Origin: Symbiodinium natans
Taxonomy: Eukaryota > Sar > Dinophyceae > Suessiales > Symbiodiniaceae
Assembly: GCA_905221605.1 (NCBI GenBank)
Contig: CAJNDS010000483.1
Span: forward strand, 1-64,000
Length of the DNA: 64,000 nucleotides
Direction: 5' to 3'
Below are positions 22,583 to 33,000 of this stretch, in pieces (position 1 is the first letter of the stretch; each line of letters opens with the position of its first letter). Under the pieces are notes generated by a model, which saw only the letters and a program-made list of their open reading frames with translations, searched no databases and was not told the origin of the DNA. The translations under genes and the position numbers were made by a program.

Positions 22583-22620
22583 TTAGGGTTTAGGGTTTAG
22601 GGTTTCGGGTTTTAGGGTTT
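22583..22620 (+). repeat. TTTAGGG block, left flank of the satellite element
   Basis: Five TTTAGGG units run directly into the element end TTATTTCAGG. The mirror-image end of the element (26346-26364) is followed by TTTAGGG in the same orientation. Confidence 0.9.
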
Positions 22621-22686
22621 AGGTTATTTCAGGCAATGGCCTCTTTGACTGTCAGCTACATATCTGGGGGCATGGGAGGGGAAAAG

Positions 22687-22765
22687 GCATGTAGGAAGTC
22701 ACGGCGCAAATCCTGCAAATGAAACGGGGCATGTAGCAAATCACGTCGCAAATCCTGTAAATTGT
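22687..22765. repeat. Two direct copies, ~50 bp
   Basis: Repeat of the phrase GGCATGTAG...GCGCAAATCCTG, just inside the left end. Confidence 0.8.
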
Positions 22766-22780
22766 ACCTGTGAGTTCGTT

Positions 22781-23016
22781 GGGCCGAAACGAGGCAATGG
22801 CCTCTTTGGTGCGTGAGTGGCAATCATTGGGCCGAAACGAGGCAATGGCCTCTTTGCTACGTGAGTGGCAACCATTGAGCCGAAACGAGGCGATGGCCTC
22901 TTTGGTGTGTGAGTGGCAATCATTGGGCCGAAACGAGGCAATGGCCTCTTTGGTGTGTGAGTGGCAATCATTAGGCCGAAACGAGGCAATAGCCTCTTTG
23001 GTGTGTCAGTGGCAAT
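22781..23016. repeat. 48-bp satellite, five copies
   Basis: Copies start at 22781, 22829, 22877, 22925 and 22973, each with GGCCGAAACGAGGCAATGG followed by CCTCTTT. Each copy contains the terminal nonamer of the element. The frames across it (for example NEAMASLV) are repeat translations. Confidence 0.95.
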
Positions 23017-23675
23017 CCAAAATGGAGAGGCAGGATAGACCTATAGCCATAGACTATAGAACCTGGATCCCCTCTGTCCCCTGAGCCACAAAAACCCTCC
23101 CCGGCGCACTTTCGTGAGCCAAAAGTGCGCCGGAGAGGGTTTTCATCGTCATCCAAAATGGAGAGGCAGGATAGACCTATAGCCATAGACTGTAGAACTT
23201 GGATCCCCTCTGTCCCTGAGCCACGAAAACCCTCCCCGGCGCACTTTCGTGAGCCAAAAGTGCGCCGGAGAGGGTTTTTATCGTCATCCAAAATGGGAGA
23301 GGCAGGATAGACCTATAGCCATAGACTATAGAACTTGGATCCCCTCTGTCCCCTGAGCCACAAAAACCCTCTCCGGCGCACTTTCGTGAGCCAAAAGTGC
23401 GCCGGAGAGGGTTTTCGTCATCCTGAAAGGAGAGGCAGTATGGACCTATAGCCTGTCGCCAATATAGGCTATAGACACTTAGACTATAGAACTCCTTTTG
23501 GATCCCCTCTGTCCCTGAGCCACGAAAACCCTCCCCAGCGCACTTTCGTGAGCCAAAAGCGCGCCGGAGAGGGCTTCCATCATCCCGAATGGAGGGGCAG
23601 GATAGGCCTATAGCCTATATAAGCTATAGACTTATAGACCTTGGAACTCCTTTAGAGACTCTTTGTCCCCTGAGG
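23017..23675. repeat. ~135-bp satellite with a conserved strong hairpin
   Basis: Four copies and a partial fifth start near 23017, 23152, 23287, 23423 and 23584. Each full copy has an 18-base arm (CCGGCGCACTTT core), a 9-base loop and the complementary arm (AAAGTGCGCCGG core). Copies vary outside the stem, but the stem changes little. Confidence 0.95.
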
Positions 23676-23699
23676 AAAATGTCCACGTTGTGAATAATG

Positions 23700-23935
23700 T
23701 CATTTTATGATTTATGAAGAATAGAATACTATGACAGTAAAAACACAATACAGCAATATAACAATATAGCAATATAACAAAATAACAAGATAACAAGCTA
23801 CCAATACAGCAAGATAACAATATAGCAGTATAACAATGAAATATGTACATATATATATATATATCACAAAATAACAGCATAACAAATATGAAAAATATAT
23901 AAAAACAACAGAAGATAATAAGAAAAAAACAACCT
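23700..23935. repeat. A/T-rich imperfect repeat
   Basis: Loose iterations of ATAACAATATAGCA plus a short TA microsatellite (23850-23865). Confidence 0.75.
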
Positions 23936-23949
23936 TGTTTTCATATGCT

Positions 23950-24150
23950 CCAGAACAAACTAGAACAGTTCCAGGGCGTACGTTTTTGGGGCAAAATCCC
24001 GAAACAAAGCGGAACTGTTCCGGAACTGTTCTGGAACTGTTCCGGGGCCTGGTTTTCTGCTCCGGAACAGACTAGAACTGTTCCAGGGCATGTTGTTTTG
24101 CACACTTTTTGACGGTACCCGGAACAGACTAGAACTGTTCCAGGGCCTCC
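23950..24150. repeat. Repeated GGAACAG...CTGTTCC palindromes
   Basis: Four or more occurrences of an inverted repeat of GGAACAG around a short spacer such as ACTAGAA, followed by AGGGC or GGGGC. Confidence 0.85.
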
Positions 24151-24269
24151 TCTTTCATGGCCTCTTTCATGGCCTCTGAAATGAATACAACCTTATAATA
24201 AAATACCTTCCAGTAAGTCCCCCCGAGTCCACTCCCAGAATAAACAATATAGCCCTCAAGGCCCAAACC

Positions 24270-24480
24270 AAAGCTTCTAAACCCTAAACAGCCCCAAACC
24301 AGCTAAACTTCTAAACAACCCTAATCTTCAAAACCCTAAAGCCAAACCCTAAAACACCCAGCCTAAACCCTAAACTAAACCTAAATCCGAAACCCTTAAG
24401 GTTTTGGGGGTTAGGGTGTTTTGTGTCGGGCTTTGGCCCGAACCCTGTGAAACCCCAAAACCCTAAACCCCCAAACCCTC
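24270..24480. repeat. Degenerate CCCTAAA region
   Basis: Loose AAACCCTAAA-like units that switch orientation near 24395 (CCTTAAGGTTTTGG). Confidence 0.8.
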
Positions 24481-24534
24481 AACCGTGTCCTTGAGTTTCT
24501 TGCACGGCCTATGTATGATTGCGCCCCGGCGGCC

Positions 24535-24660
24535 CCCCGACCGCCCCCTCCCCACCACCACTGCCACCACAGACCACCACCACGGACCACCACCACGGAC
24601 CACCACCACAGGACCACCACCACCACGGGACCACCACCACCACCACGGGACCCCCCCCCG
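24535..24660. repeat. CCACCA / GGTGGT minisatellite
   Basis: Dense ACCACCACC iterations, giving Thr/Pro/His-only frames with no coding meaning. Confidence 0.9.
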
Positions 24661-24663
24661 CCT

Positions 24664-24797
24664 AGGGTTTAGGGGTTAGGGTTTAGGGTTTAGGGTTTAC
24701 GGTGTAGGGCTTAGGGTTTAGGGGTTTAGGGTTTAGGGTGTAGGGTTTAGGGTTTAGGGTTATATAAGGGTTTAGGGTTTAGGCTTGGTTTAGGGGA
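24664..24797 (+). repeat. TTTAGGG array
   Basis: About sixteen TTTAGGG units with small variants. Confidence 0.95.
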
Positions 24798-24985
24798 GAC
24801 TGTAGACCATGGGGGGGTGGGATACCTGGGGGGGGGGGGCGGAACGCACAGCGCACAACCATATATAGGGGTGGCCAAAAAGTTGAAAGACGACCTTGTC
24901 TAGGGTTTTGTAGTTGTTTTCAGCTTTCTTGTTGTTTTGTAAAAGCATTTTTCCGCTTAGCAACAATAGACAAGAGGTGAAACAT

Positions 24986-25560
24986 CGTCACTAAAACGAC
25001 TAAGTAGTTTAAGAAATTTTTCGCCCGGCTTTGGTCACTAAAACGACTAACTACTTTAGGAAATGTGTCGCCCGGCTTTGGTCACTAAAGCGACTAACTA
25101 CTTTAGGACATGTGACGCCCGGTTTTGGTCACCAAAAACGACTAACTACTTTAGGACATGTGTCGCCCGGTTTGGTCACTAAAACGACGAACTAGTTTAG
25201 GAAATGTGTCGCCCGGTTTTGGTCTCAAAAACTACTAACTAATTTAGGAAAAAAGTGTCGCCCGGCTTTGGTCACTAACACGACACTAACTACTCTAGGA
25301 AATGTGTCGCCCGGCTTTGGCCACTAAAACGACTAACTACTTTAGGAATTGTGTCGCCCGGTTTTGGCCACTAAAACGACTAACTACTTTAGGAAATGTG
25401 TCGCCCGGCTTTGGCCACAGAAACGACTAACTAGTTTAGGAAATGTGTCGCCCGGTTTTGGCCACTAAAACAACTAACTACTGTAGGAAATGTGTCGCCC
25501 GGCTCTGGTCACCAAAACGACACTAACTACTTTAGGAAATGTGTTGCCCGGCCTCAATGT
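24986..25560. repeat. 47-bp satellite, about twelve copies
   Basis: Unit GTCACTAAAACGACTAACTA plus CTTTAGGAAATGTGTCGCCCGG. Period 47 is exact between 25034 and 25081; later copies carry small indels. Confidence 0.95.
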
Positions 25561-26175
25561 CCAAAACACATATTTGAGCAAAAGGGGCCAAAGCTGAAAG
25601 AGGCCACCCGCCACAACTGGGCTTTCGCCCAAAGTCATGTAGCTAAACAGGCCACCCCCCTTGAATGTCCAAAACATGTATTTGAACAAAAGGGGCCAAA
25701 ACTGAAAGAGGCCACCCGCCACAGCTGGGTTTTGCCCAAAGCCCTGTAACTAAAGAGGCCAGCCCTCTTCAATGTCCACACTCAAAAACAACATATTTAC
25801 GGAATCTCTTCCCAAATCTCTTCCCAAATCTGTTACTGTTACGGGCCATTTTGACAGTCACCCCTTCATAAAGAGGCCAGGGGGGGTGGCCTCTTTAGAT
25901 ACAGGACTGTGGGCGAAAGCCCACTTGTGGCAGGTGGCCTCTTTCAGCTTTGGCCCCCCCTACTCAAACATGTGCTTTGGACATTCAGGGGGGGGGGCCT
26001 CTTTAGGTACAGGACTGTGGGCGAAAGCCCACTTGTGGCAGGTGGCCTCTTTCAGCTTTGGCCCCCCCTACTCAAACATGTGCTTTGGACATTCAGGGGG
26101 GGTGTCCTCTTTAGGTACAGGACTTTGGGCGAAAGACCACTTGTGGCAGGTGGCCTCTTTCAGCTTTGGCCGGGT
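25553..26175. repeat. ~108-bp repeats arranged as a large inverted repeat
   Basis: Two copies in one orientation (25553-25770) face three inverted copies (25868-26172) across a spacer of about 100 bases. Each unit holds AAAGAGGCCACC (the element nonamer) and a small stem GTGGGCGAAAGCCCAC. Confidence 0.9.
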
Positions 26176-26340
26176 TCCTAAACCCTGAACCCTGAAAATA
26201 TTTACGGAATCTCTTCCCAAATCTGTTTCTGTCACGGGCCTGCGGGGGTCCCAATTTCCTGAACCCTAAAAATATTTACGGAATCTCTTCCCAAATCTGT
26301 TTCTGTTACGGGCCATTTTGACAGTTACCCCTTCATAAAG
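25793..26340. repeat. Three direct copies of a terminal module
   Basis: The phrase ATATTTACGGAATCTCTTCC starts near 25793, 26198 and 26271. The first and last copies continue through CCCCTTCATAAAGAGGCCA; the last runs into the right end of the element. Confidence 0.85.
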
Positions 26341-26875
26341 AGGCCATTGCCTGAAATAAGGTTTAGGGTTTAGGCCCATGCGCTTCTTGCTCCAGCTGAT
26401 TCTTGCTCCAGCTGACAGGAATGCTACTGTCCTATATGGTCAGACAGGGATACCAAGGAGCCAAGAATGAACATACTTTCACAGCCGTTGCCAGCGCTGC
26501 TGCTGCCACTTCCAAGACGACTTCTAACTAAGTGAAACGACTTCAAGCACCTAACCAGTACTATGGTATGTGCTATTGCCACTACCATCGCACCGTCTGG
26601 CCATTGCCAATACGACTCCAGCCGCCATGCATCCTCACACCCCATTTGCCTACTGCATAGGATGGTCCCCTGATCCGCTTGCCCGAGTGTTCCAAGGTGT
26701 TCCAAGGCAGCTTTTTGTCACTGATAGGTTGCCTCGTTGAAATCGTCCTGAGGGGCTGAACATGAAGCTCCAAGACCCCTGCCTCCCGTGCAGCCGCAAC
26801 GGCGGTGGCGGCGGCAAGGAGATCTGGCCTCTATCCACAACAATCGCTCGGCTCTCAAGCGCTGAGATCTTGGGG

Positions 26876-26916
26876 GTTTAGGGTTTAGGGTTTAGGGTTT
26901 AGGGTTTAGGGTTTAG
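26876..26916 (+). repeat. TTTAGGG array
   Basis: Six clean units. Immediately after it lies a G/C-run motif (GGTACCTTATTGGGGTCC on the minus strand) that also occurs near 22365. Confidence 0.9.
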
Positions 26917-27169
26917 TTGACCCCCAGTATAGATCCCCAAATACTAGGATCCCCTTATCATAAGGACCCCAATAAGGTACCCCGAATTTCGGAGACTCGG
27001 TCCTAAAACCCCTTGGCCTCGCGGCGGCGCTTGAAGCCGTGCCGGGGACCACACCAGCCCTCTCCTTCCGAAAAGCAATCGGAACGTGCATGGACCCCCG
27101 TAGTCTAGGGCTTACAGTGTTTGGGGTTGATATGTGGCATGTAGATGCATGTAACGTGAGTTCGCAGGG

Positions 27170-27430
27170 TTTGGGATTTAACGGATGATGAGCCGCCTTG
27201 CTTCTCCGGCGCCGATGAGCCGCATGCGCCCTCTGCTCGCGCCCGCTCTCGCTGCTCGCGCTGCGACGCTGGTGAGGCGGTGCGTTGGCCGGTGCGGAGG
27301 TGCGCCGGTTCACCTGAAGCGAGAGGTGCCGCCCGGTGCATGGGTGCGGCGGTGCGCCGGCGCGAAGCCGCGGGCACTTCGAATCGGCTTGGGGTCTAAG
27401 GTTCAGCTTGAGATTAAGGGTGTGGTTTAG
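27170..27430. repeat. GC-rich minisatellite-like stretch
   Basis: GC-rich with loose GCGGTGCGCCGG units. The open plus-strand frame (27185-27430) is Arg/Ala-rich and probably a composition effect. Confidence 0.5.
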
Positions 27431-28228
27431 GTGATCATTTGGGGCGTCGGGTTTGCGGGCCCGGTCTTGGGGAAGGAGAGGTGCGGAAAGTGAAGGCACT
27501 GAGCACATCTTCCGGAGGGTCTCGGAGGAGGGCATTGTGTGATGACAGACCATGCTGTACCATGTGTGGAAGGGGGGAGGCGCCAGACGCCCGACCATAT
27601 ACAACCAACGACCTACGACTGATGGCTTCTCCTCCTCCTCTCGTTGGAGCTCAGCCGCAATGGCTTCGTCATCCTTCCGTCAATCAAGGTTCTTCGTCTT
27701 CCGTTCCCTCTCTCCATAATTCAGTGGCTTGCGAACAGCACTGCTTGATGTGCCTTCGGTATCGGGTTCAGTGAAAGTCGCACTCTCAACAGCTCAAAGC
27801 TGAGAACCTCGACGTGTGCGAGGATGTCGGCCTGGCTCGCATCTTCCTGTCCCGCAGCCGCAGTGTTGGATTCAGCGGCATGCTGGGGGGATCTAACTCT
27901 CCTCACTCCTACTTCATTGCCAGTGCACGCTGTCCTGGCCCGACATCTGAAGAGGGGGGCCGCCCGAGGGAAAAGCCTGCAGTCACTACAGTCAATTTAG
28001 CACGTATAATAGCAGACCTAAGCCAAGCCATCAGGCATCTTCAGGCATTTTATCAGAAGCCTTGCAAGCAAAAATCCAAGGATGGCCCCCTGGCCTGGCT
28101 CGGGGGCTCCGACGCCTGGGCCTTTGCACAAGGCAGCGGGCGAGGCTGGGAGCTAAAGAAGCTGCTTACAGGTGATACAGTGCCCAAAGGAGGTCGGCCG
28201 GTGAAGGCTTCAAGGCTTCCTTGTCTCC

Positions 28229-28520
28229 TCATGGAGGTATGGTATATCCTGGGGCTATTGTGCTGAGAAGCTCATTCAAGCCGTCAAGAGCGAAACGCGT
28301 CAAAGGCATGCGTGTGGCCAAGCATGCGGACCCGCCCACCCAACTCGAATTCAAAAGCAGGATGACCGACTCGAAGCCAAAACAGAGCGAAACGTGACCC
28401 GACCAGCACTTCTCGTACAATCTGCCCCAAGCCCGGAGAGCCTGCAATACCGGCTTCATCTTCTTGTGTAGCCTTGGCCAGGCTGCAGATATGTTGAGCA
28501 GTCGCAGGCGGAACTGGATC
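28229..28520 (-). CDS. Putative exon, unknown product
   Basis: A minus-strand frame is open over about 95 codons with GC-ending codons and AAG for Lys (for example RLHKKMKPVLQALRAW). A competing minus-strand frame also looks reasonable. No family recognised. Confidence 0.35.
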
Positions 28521-29252
28521 ATGCAATCAGGTGCAGGAAGGCAAGACAAAGCAGACAAACCTAGCCCTGCTACGTTCACTGCTAAGCTCGCCTGCGCGTG
28601 GTTTATCATGGTCTGCCTGGTCTTGCTATATAAGCACGGATGCAAACTGCCCCGTTGATCACGTTGAGCTTGATCGTCGAAAATTTGCAGAGGGCAGCAT
28701 TGGGGGGGGGAGCCGCCGAAACACACTCTAAAGTCCAAGCTCTCTTAAACGAGCGCCTCAGGACTCCGGATTGACTTCAGGTTGTAGGGTTTAGGGTTTG
28801 GGGTTTTCGGATGTAGCATGATGTAGCATGCCAGGCTTATTTCGGTGCTCAAGGCTTGGCAACTTGGGGCCGCGTAAGCCTTGGGGGGCTCACGGATGCT
28901 CATGGGCTTAGCAGCTTACGTTCACCCAAGAGGCCTAGAGACTGACGTGACTAACCTAAAGCGGTCACAGCGAGCTCAGGAGTGCCTCTTCCGCTCTTTC
29001 CTTAACTTCCACTGCACCGCGATGTGCTTTAAAGTCACAAGCGCACCCTTGACATGCAAAGCGTGGTTAGCACAAGTGCCAATTGGACTGACCGACTCTA
29101 TGGAGCTCAGCTGCTTGTTCCTCACCAGGAATGGCACCCAGCGAGTAGTCACAGCTCGAGCCCTGTGCGCAGTCGGTGTGTTTGAGAGAACTGCATGGGA
29201 TGCGTGGCCCGGGGTGGTAAGTTGGGTTGTCGGGCAATGGCACTGTATGATT

Positions 29253-29570
29253 TCAATCCTTCTTGCAACGCACCAGTGTTGCCGAACATGTTGGGGGCTC
29301 CGAGTTGTTTCGATTCCATGTAGATCCCCACAACATTGGACATTGATTCGACTTTTGTGAACTTTGTATGGCAGAAGACAATCGGGGCACGATGAAAAAA
29401 TGTATGCCGAAGAGGATGGCAAAGACCCCGTAGCAACAGTAGCCCAGCGCTAAGAGTTCTCCAGGTGATGCATTGTCTTGCTGCCATTTTCGAGCATGGT
29501 TGCCTTGAACCCAAGACGACCTTGAACGAAACCGCCAACTCCCCACGTGACCATTGTGACCATCAGTCTT
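29253..29570 (-). CDS. Putative membrane-protein exon or frameshifted remnant
   Basis: The minus strand reads a plausible start peptide (MVTWGVGGFVQGRLGF) that stops near 29451. A second frame then carries a hydrophobic segment (CCYGVFAILFGIHFFIV). Either an unrecognised splice or a frameshift separates them. Confidence 0.3.
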   Translation of the reverse strand, partial: KTDGHNGHVGSWRFRSRSSWVQGNHARKWQQDNASPGELLALGYCCYGVFAILFGIHFFIVPRLSSAIQSSQKSNQCPMLWGSTWNRNNSEPPTCSATLVRCKKD

Positions 29571-29754
29571 TCGGGGTTTGATATTTTTTTGTCATTGAAG
29601 ATCATTGAAGTATGAGAGCATGCCAGCGTTGCAGCAGAGGCTAGGCCCTTTTAGGCTGAGCACACAGCAACTTCACAATGAACAGCCACAAAGTTGAAGC
29701 CCTAAAGTTCATCCTGGTGGTTTGCCCAGCTTGTGCAATGTGGGAAGCTGACAG

Positions 29755-29825
29755 CCCTAAACCCTAAACCCTAAACCCTAAATCCCTAAATCCCTAAACC
29801 CTAAATCCCTAAATCCTAAACCCGT
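29755..29825. repeat. Telomere-type array
   Basis: About ten CCCTAAA and CCCTAAAT units, 180 bases downstream of the dehydrogenase stop codon. Confidence 0.9.
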
Positions 29826-30007
29826 AAGCATGATAGCCATGCCAAGGATGCCAAGTGACCTCAAGTGGATCGAGAAGCGATGCGAAGTCTGCGCACGCCT
29901 GGCAAGAAGAAGAAAGTCGGTCCGAAGTTGCTCAACCCAACCTTCTTCTTTCAATATGACCATTAAACTGAAATCTCATACTTGTTATTAACGTGATGAC
30001 GACCATG

Positions 30008-33000
30008 CTAATTCTTAAAATTTTGCTGTGCCTGCACGCCATCTCGCGCCTCATTGCCAGTCTCAGGCTCTGCCACGAGGTCGAAGGAACGATTACGGTA
30101 GTCGCCTTACCCAGGGGAGTTCGACAAGCGCTAGAAATTCAGAAAGGGTTTAGGGCAGCTTGTCCCAACCAGACCTCCTCTAGGCAGTGGATATACTTGC
30201 CTGAGGGCTTCCTGCCCACTCCTACCACCCGAACTTGAGGGCGGTCATGGATGGGGCACTCAAGCTTCACCTCGTTCTCCAGGCGCTCCGACAGCAAAGT
30301 AAGAACTAGTCTGCGTCAGAGCGGCCGTGCAGTAAGCTTTGCAGAAGCACCTGGAACGATGCGGAGGGAAGGCGATCATGCATCACTTGCTGCCCGCTAC
30401 TTCTCAATAAACAATCTCAAAGGCTGTGCGCTGACGTCCTCCCCACGTTCACTGCCCAGGGCACTTCTGCCACGTCTTCGCGGGGGATTGACCGCGACTC
30501 AGTGGGCACCTTGTCGTCCATGCCCACTACCTGCAGCTAGACATATAGACATGCTGAAGCCTGAGCCATGCGAGCCCATGCCTGCGAGATGTGGATAACT
30601 AGCTGCTGCTGCTGCTGTGCAGTAGAGCTCGGCTTACGACAGCACAAGGCTCAGATATTGCAATAGATGCCGCGAAGCTGCCAAAGTCCTTTTGCCTCCC
30701 GGCTCGTTCAACAAGCCTGGAACGAGACATTTGGTCGAGTCAGGGGTTGTCCTCGCAACATCTTTTTTCATGCTTTCCTTCAGAAGAATGTGAAGCTTGC
30801 GCGTTTGTACTGGTCCATATAATTAGCATAGCCGGTTGGTCTTGTCTCTGGTTGCCTTGAAGGCGACAGAGCTCAGGACATTGGAAAGGAGAGAAAGATC
30901 GTACAATAGGTCCGTCCCGACGACATGTTTACAGCGTCTGCAGTTTTGAGACACGACCGTTTCATTCGCTCATCTCCCCATGCCAGTGGACTAGAATCCT
31001 TGAGGAACGTACCCAAGCCTCCGGGATGGACGATGGTGTAGGTAAGCCCAGAATCGATCAAGTACTTCTCTGCTTTCCTGGGGGCGAGCTGAGCTATGGT
31101 CATCCCTAAGATACACAAAGTTTCAGCACATCGACTGCCTTCTGCACACCTCAACATGCAATCATGATCTCTCGTCATCCTCTAACTACCTCATTTCAGT
31201 CATTTCGGATGGCACAATGTTGACGAGGCAGAGCACCGCTTCCAGAGGAGAATGCCTCCGCCACGGCCGTCGGTCGTCCGGCCGAAGCGATTGAGCATAT
31301 GGTCCTCTGCAAGCAAGCACGCTTGTGTTTTTGCTTAATTGCAGCAAAAGGGCTTAGGTGTCGTGAGGCTCCCGACCACGCAAGCACGCAAGGCAAAGCC
31401 GCAACACCGAACATACCTCATGCCAGATGACCACAAGCATGATCTATCGGAAGCTCTTGCAAGGCTCCGGGTTGGTTCCGCCCATCGAGCTGCAAATCGT
31501 CACGTGGCCCGCGCCAGCTGCCCGCGCGGCGTCGATCTGGGCCCTCCTGCATGGCAATGGTATGCAGCGCCCTTGACAGTCGGGTTTATACTTGGAGGGT
31601 TAGACAGAGAAGCTCGCGCGCAGCAGCAGGTCTCATCTCAAAGGTGAGCGAAGGGTTTTACAGCTAAGCCATGCTAATATATGCTAATCCACTCCCTGAG
31701 TGCCGAGAGCATGCGGAATTTACACAAGCTGCTCCGAAAGCCGAGGAAGCAAGGAATGTTGCATCTAAGTCTGTCCGAATGCGACGAGGGGCTGCGCCAA
31801 CCAATCCACCAAGTACGGCTGACCGTCAGGGAATCCTCAGCGGGAAGGGGTTCAGCTCTGTTTGGTGTCCTGATGTCATGGCACCAAGTGAATCTCGAAG
31901 TGTGTGGCGCCCTCAATTGACATACACAGGACAACTGCTAAGCTGAATGCTGCCAGAACTTGCGTCACTGTGCAGATGTCACAAGACCTCGCATCGCTTC
32001 AGTTCCAAGTAGCCCATATTGGGGCGCCCCGTTTCTGCGTTGATGCCGCCTGAGAATGTCAGAGACTTGAAACAAATTTGTCGCCGTATTCCAGAGAGGG
32101 GAAACAATTGGCAGCACAATCAAAACACACACCCACACAAAGTCCATTCCTTCATGGGGCTTGCTTCGGCCCAAGCAACAGCGGCAACATTCCCGCAAGT
32201 CCAGTGCAAATAGCTCTGGGTCGAGCAACCCAGCCTGTCGGCTTTACTTTGGCCGAACTTCCGATGACAAGCGCAGCACAGCCTCACAGGTCATTGCTGA
32301 ACTGCTCAAGCCTACAGACAGCTGACGGAAACACCCAGGCTGGCCTGCCAAGGCAGCCGCGAGTGCTCGACCGGCTGTGCCCTTTGGCTCTTTGGCAGCC
32401 TCTGCGTTCCAGCGCTGGGAATGGTACGCATGTCCCTGTTTGCAGCGATTGCTTCCACCATGCAGCCGTACTAGCGGTACTATTCAATTGATGGCATTTA
32501 AATTTGGTTCTTGCTGGACATCTGCATGGGAAGCGCTGCCTTCAGTTTCCTGGCTGCTACAGTACCAGGTTTCAACACCACTGACAGAGACTGGAACAAG
32601 ACTGCGCTTCAGACAGCTAGGGCTGAGGGGGCTAGGGATGAGGGGCCTCCACCAGGTCAACGACGATCACCTGCCGGCGGAGAAGTGTGCAAGTGCTGCT
32701 GTACATGTTCAAAGCAGCGTTTACTGGGAGTCAGTGCACGATGACTCTGTGCACTCGACCGTTGGGATTCGGCCCTCCAACTAGCAGAAAGTCTCAATAC
32801 AAATGCTCCCGAAACTATATACCATTTGAAAAATATACTACAATGCATCCATAAAAACTCATATACACATACAGGGGGTTTACCTAAATATTTCTACTCA
32901 TATTTGTTTATTTATGTGTTTGTCTATATTTATTTATTTATACTTATATTAGAATATATATATACATGTATGTACATACACTCTTTTCCTGGGATCTTCG

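Larger units (their letters stand above)
22624..26364. mobile_element. Satellite-filled element with short inverted ends
   Basis: The left end reads TTATTTCAGGCAATGGCC followed by TCTTT and the right end is its exact complement, 23 bases in all. Both ends abut TTTAGGG repeats in one orientation, as if inserted into a single telomeric tract. Inside are at least five satellite families and a central telomere-type region (24270-24797). The terminal nonamer GGCCTCTTT, or its complement, recurs about fifteen times inside, a pattern typical of transposase-binding subterminal repeats. No transposase gene is present, so it would be non-autonomous. It could also be two units side by side separated by the telomere-type core. 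Confidence 0.6.

Noticed and set aside
22781-23016. CRISPR-like appearance of the 48-bp repeats
   Set aside because: The units are contiguous, with no unique spacers, in a eukaryotic context. It is a satellite.
25474-26188. ORFs of 82-138 codons in the 108-bp repeats
   Set aside because: The same peptide recurs with each repeat unit in both orientations, so these are repeat translations.
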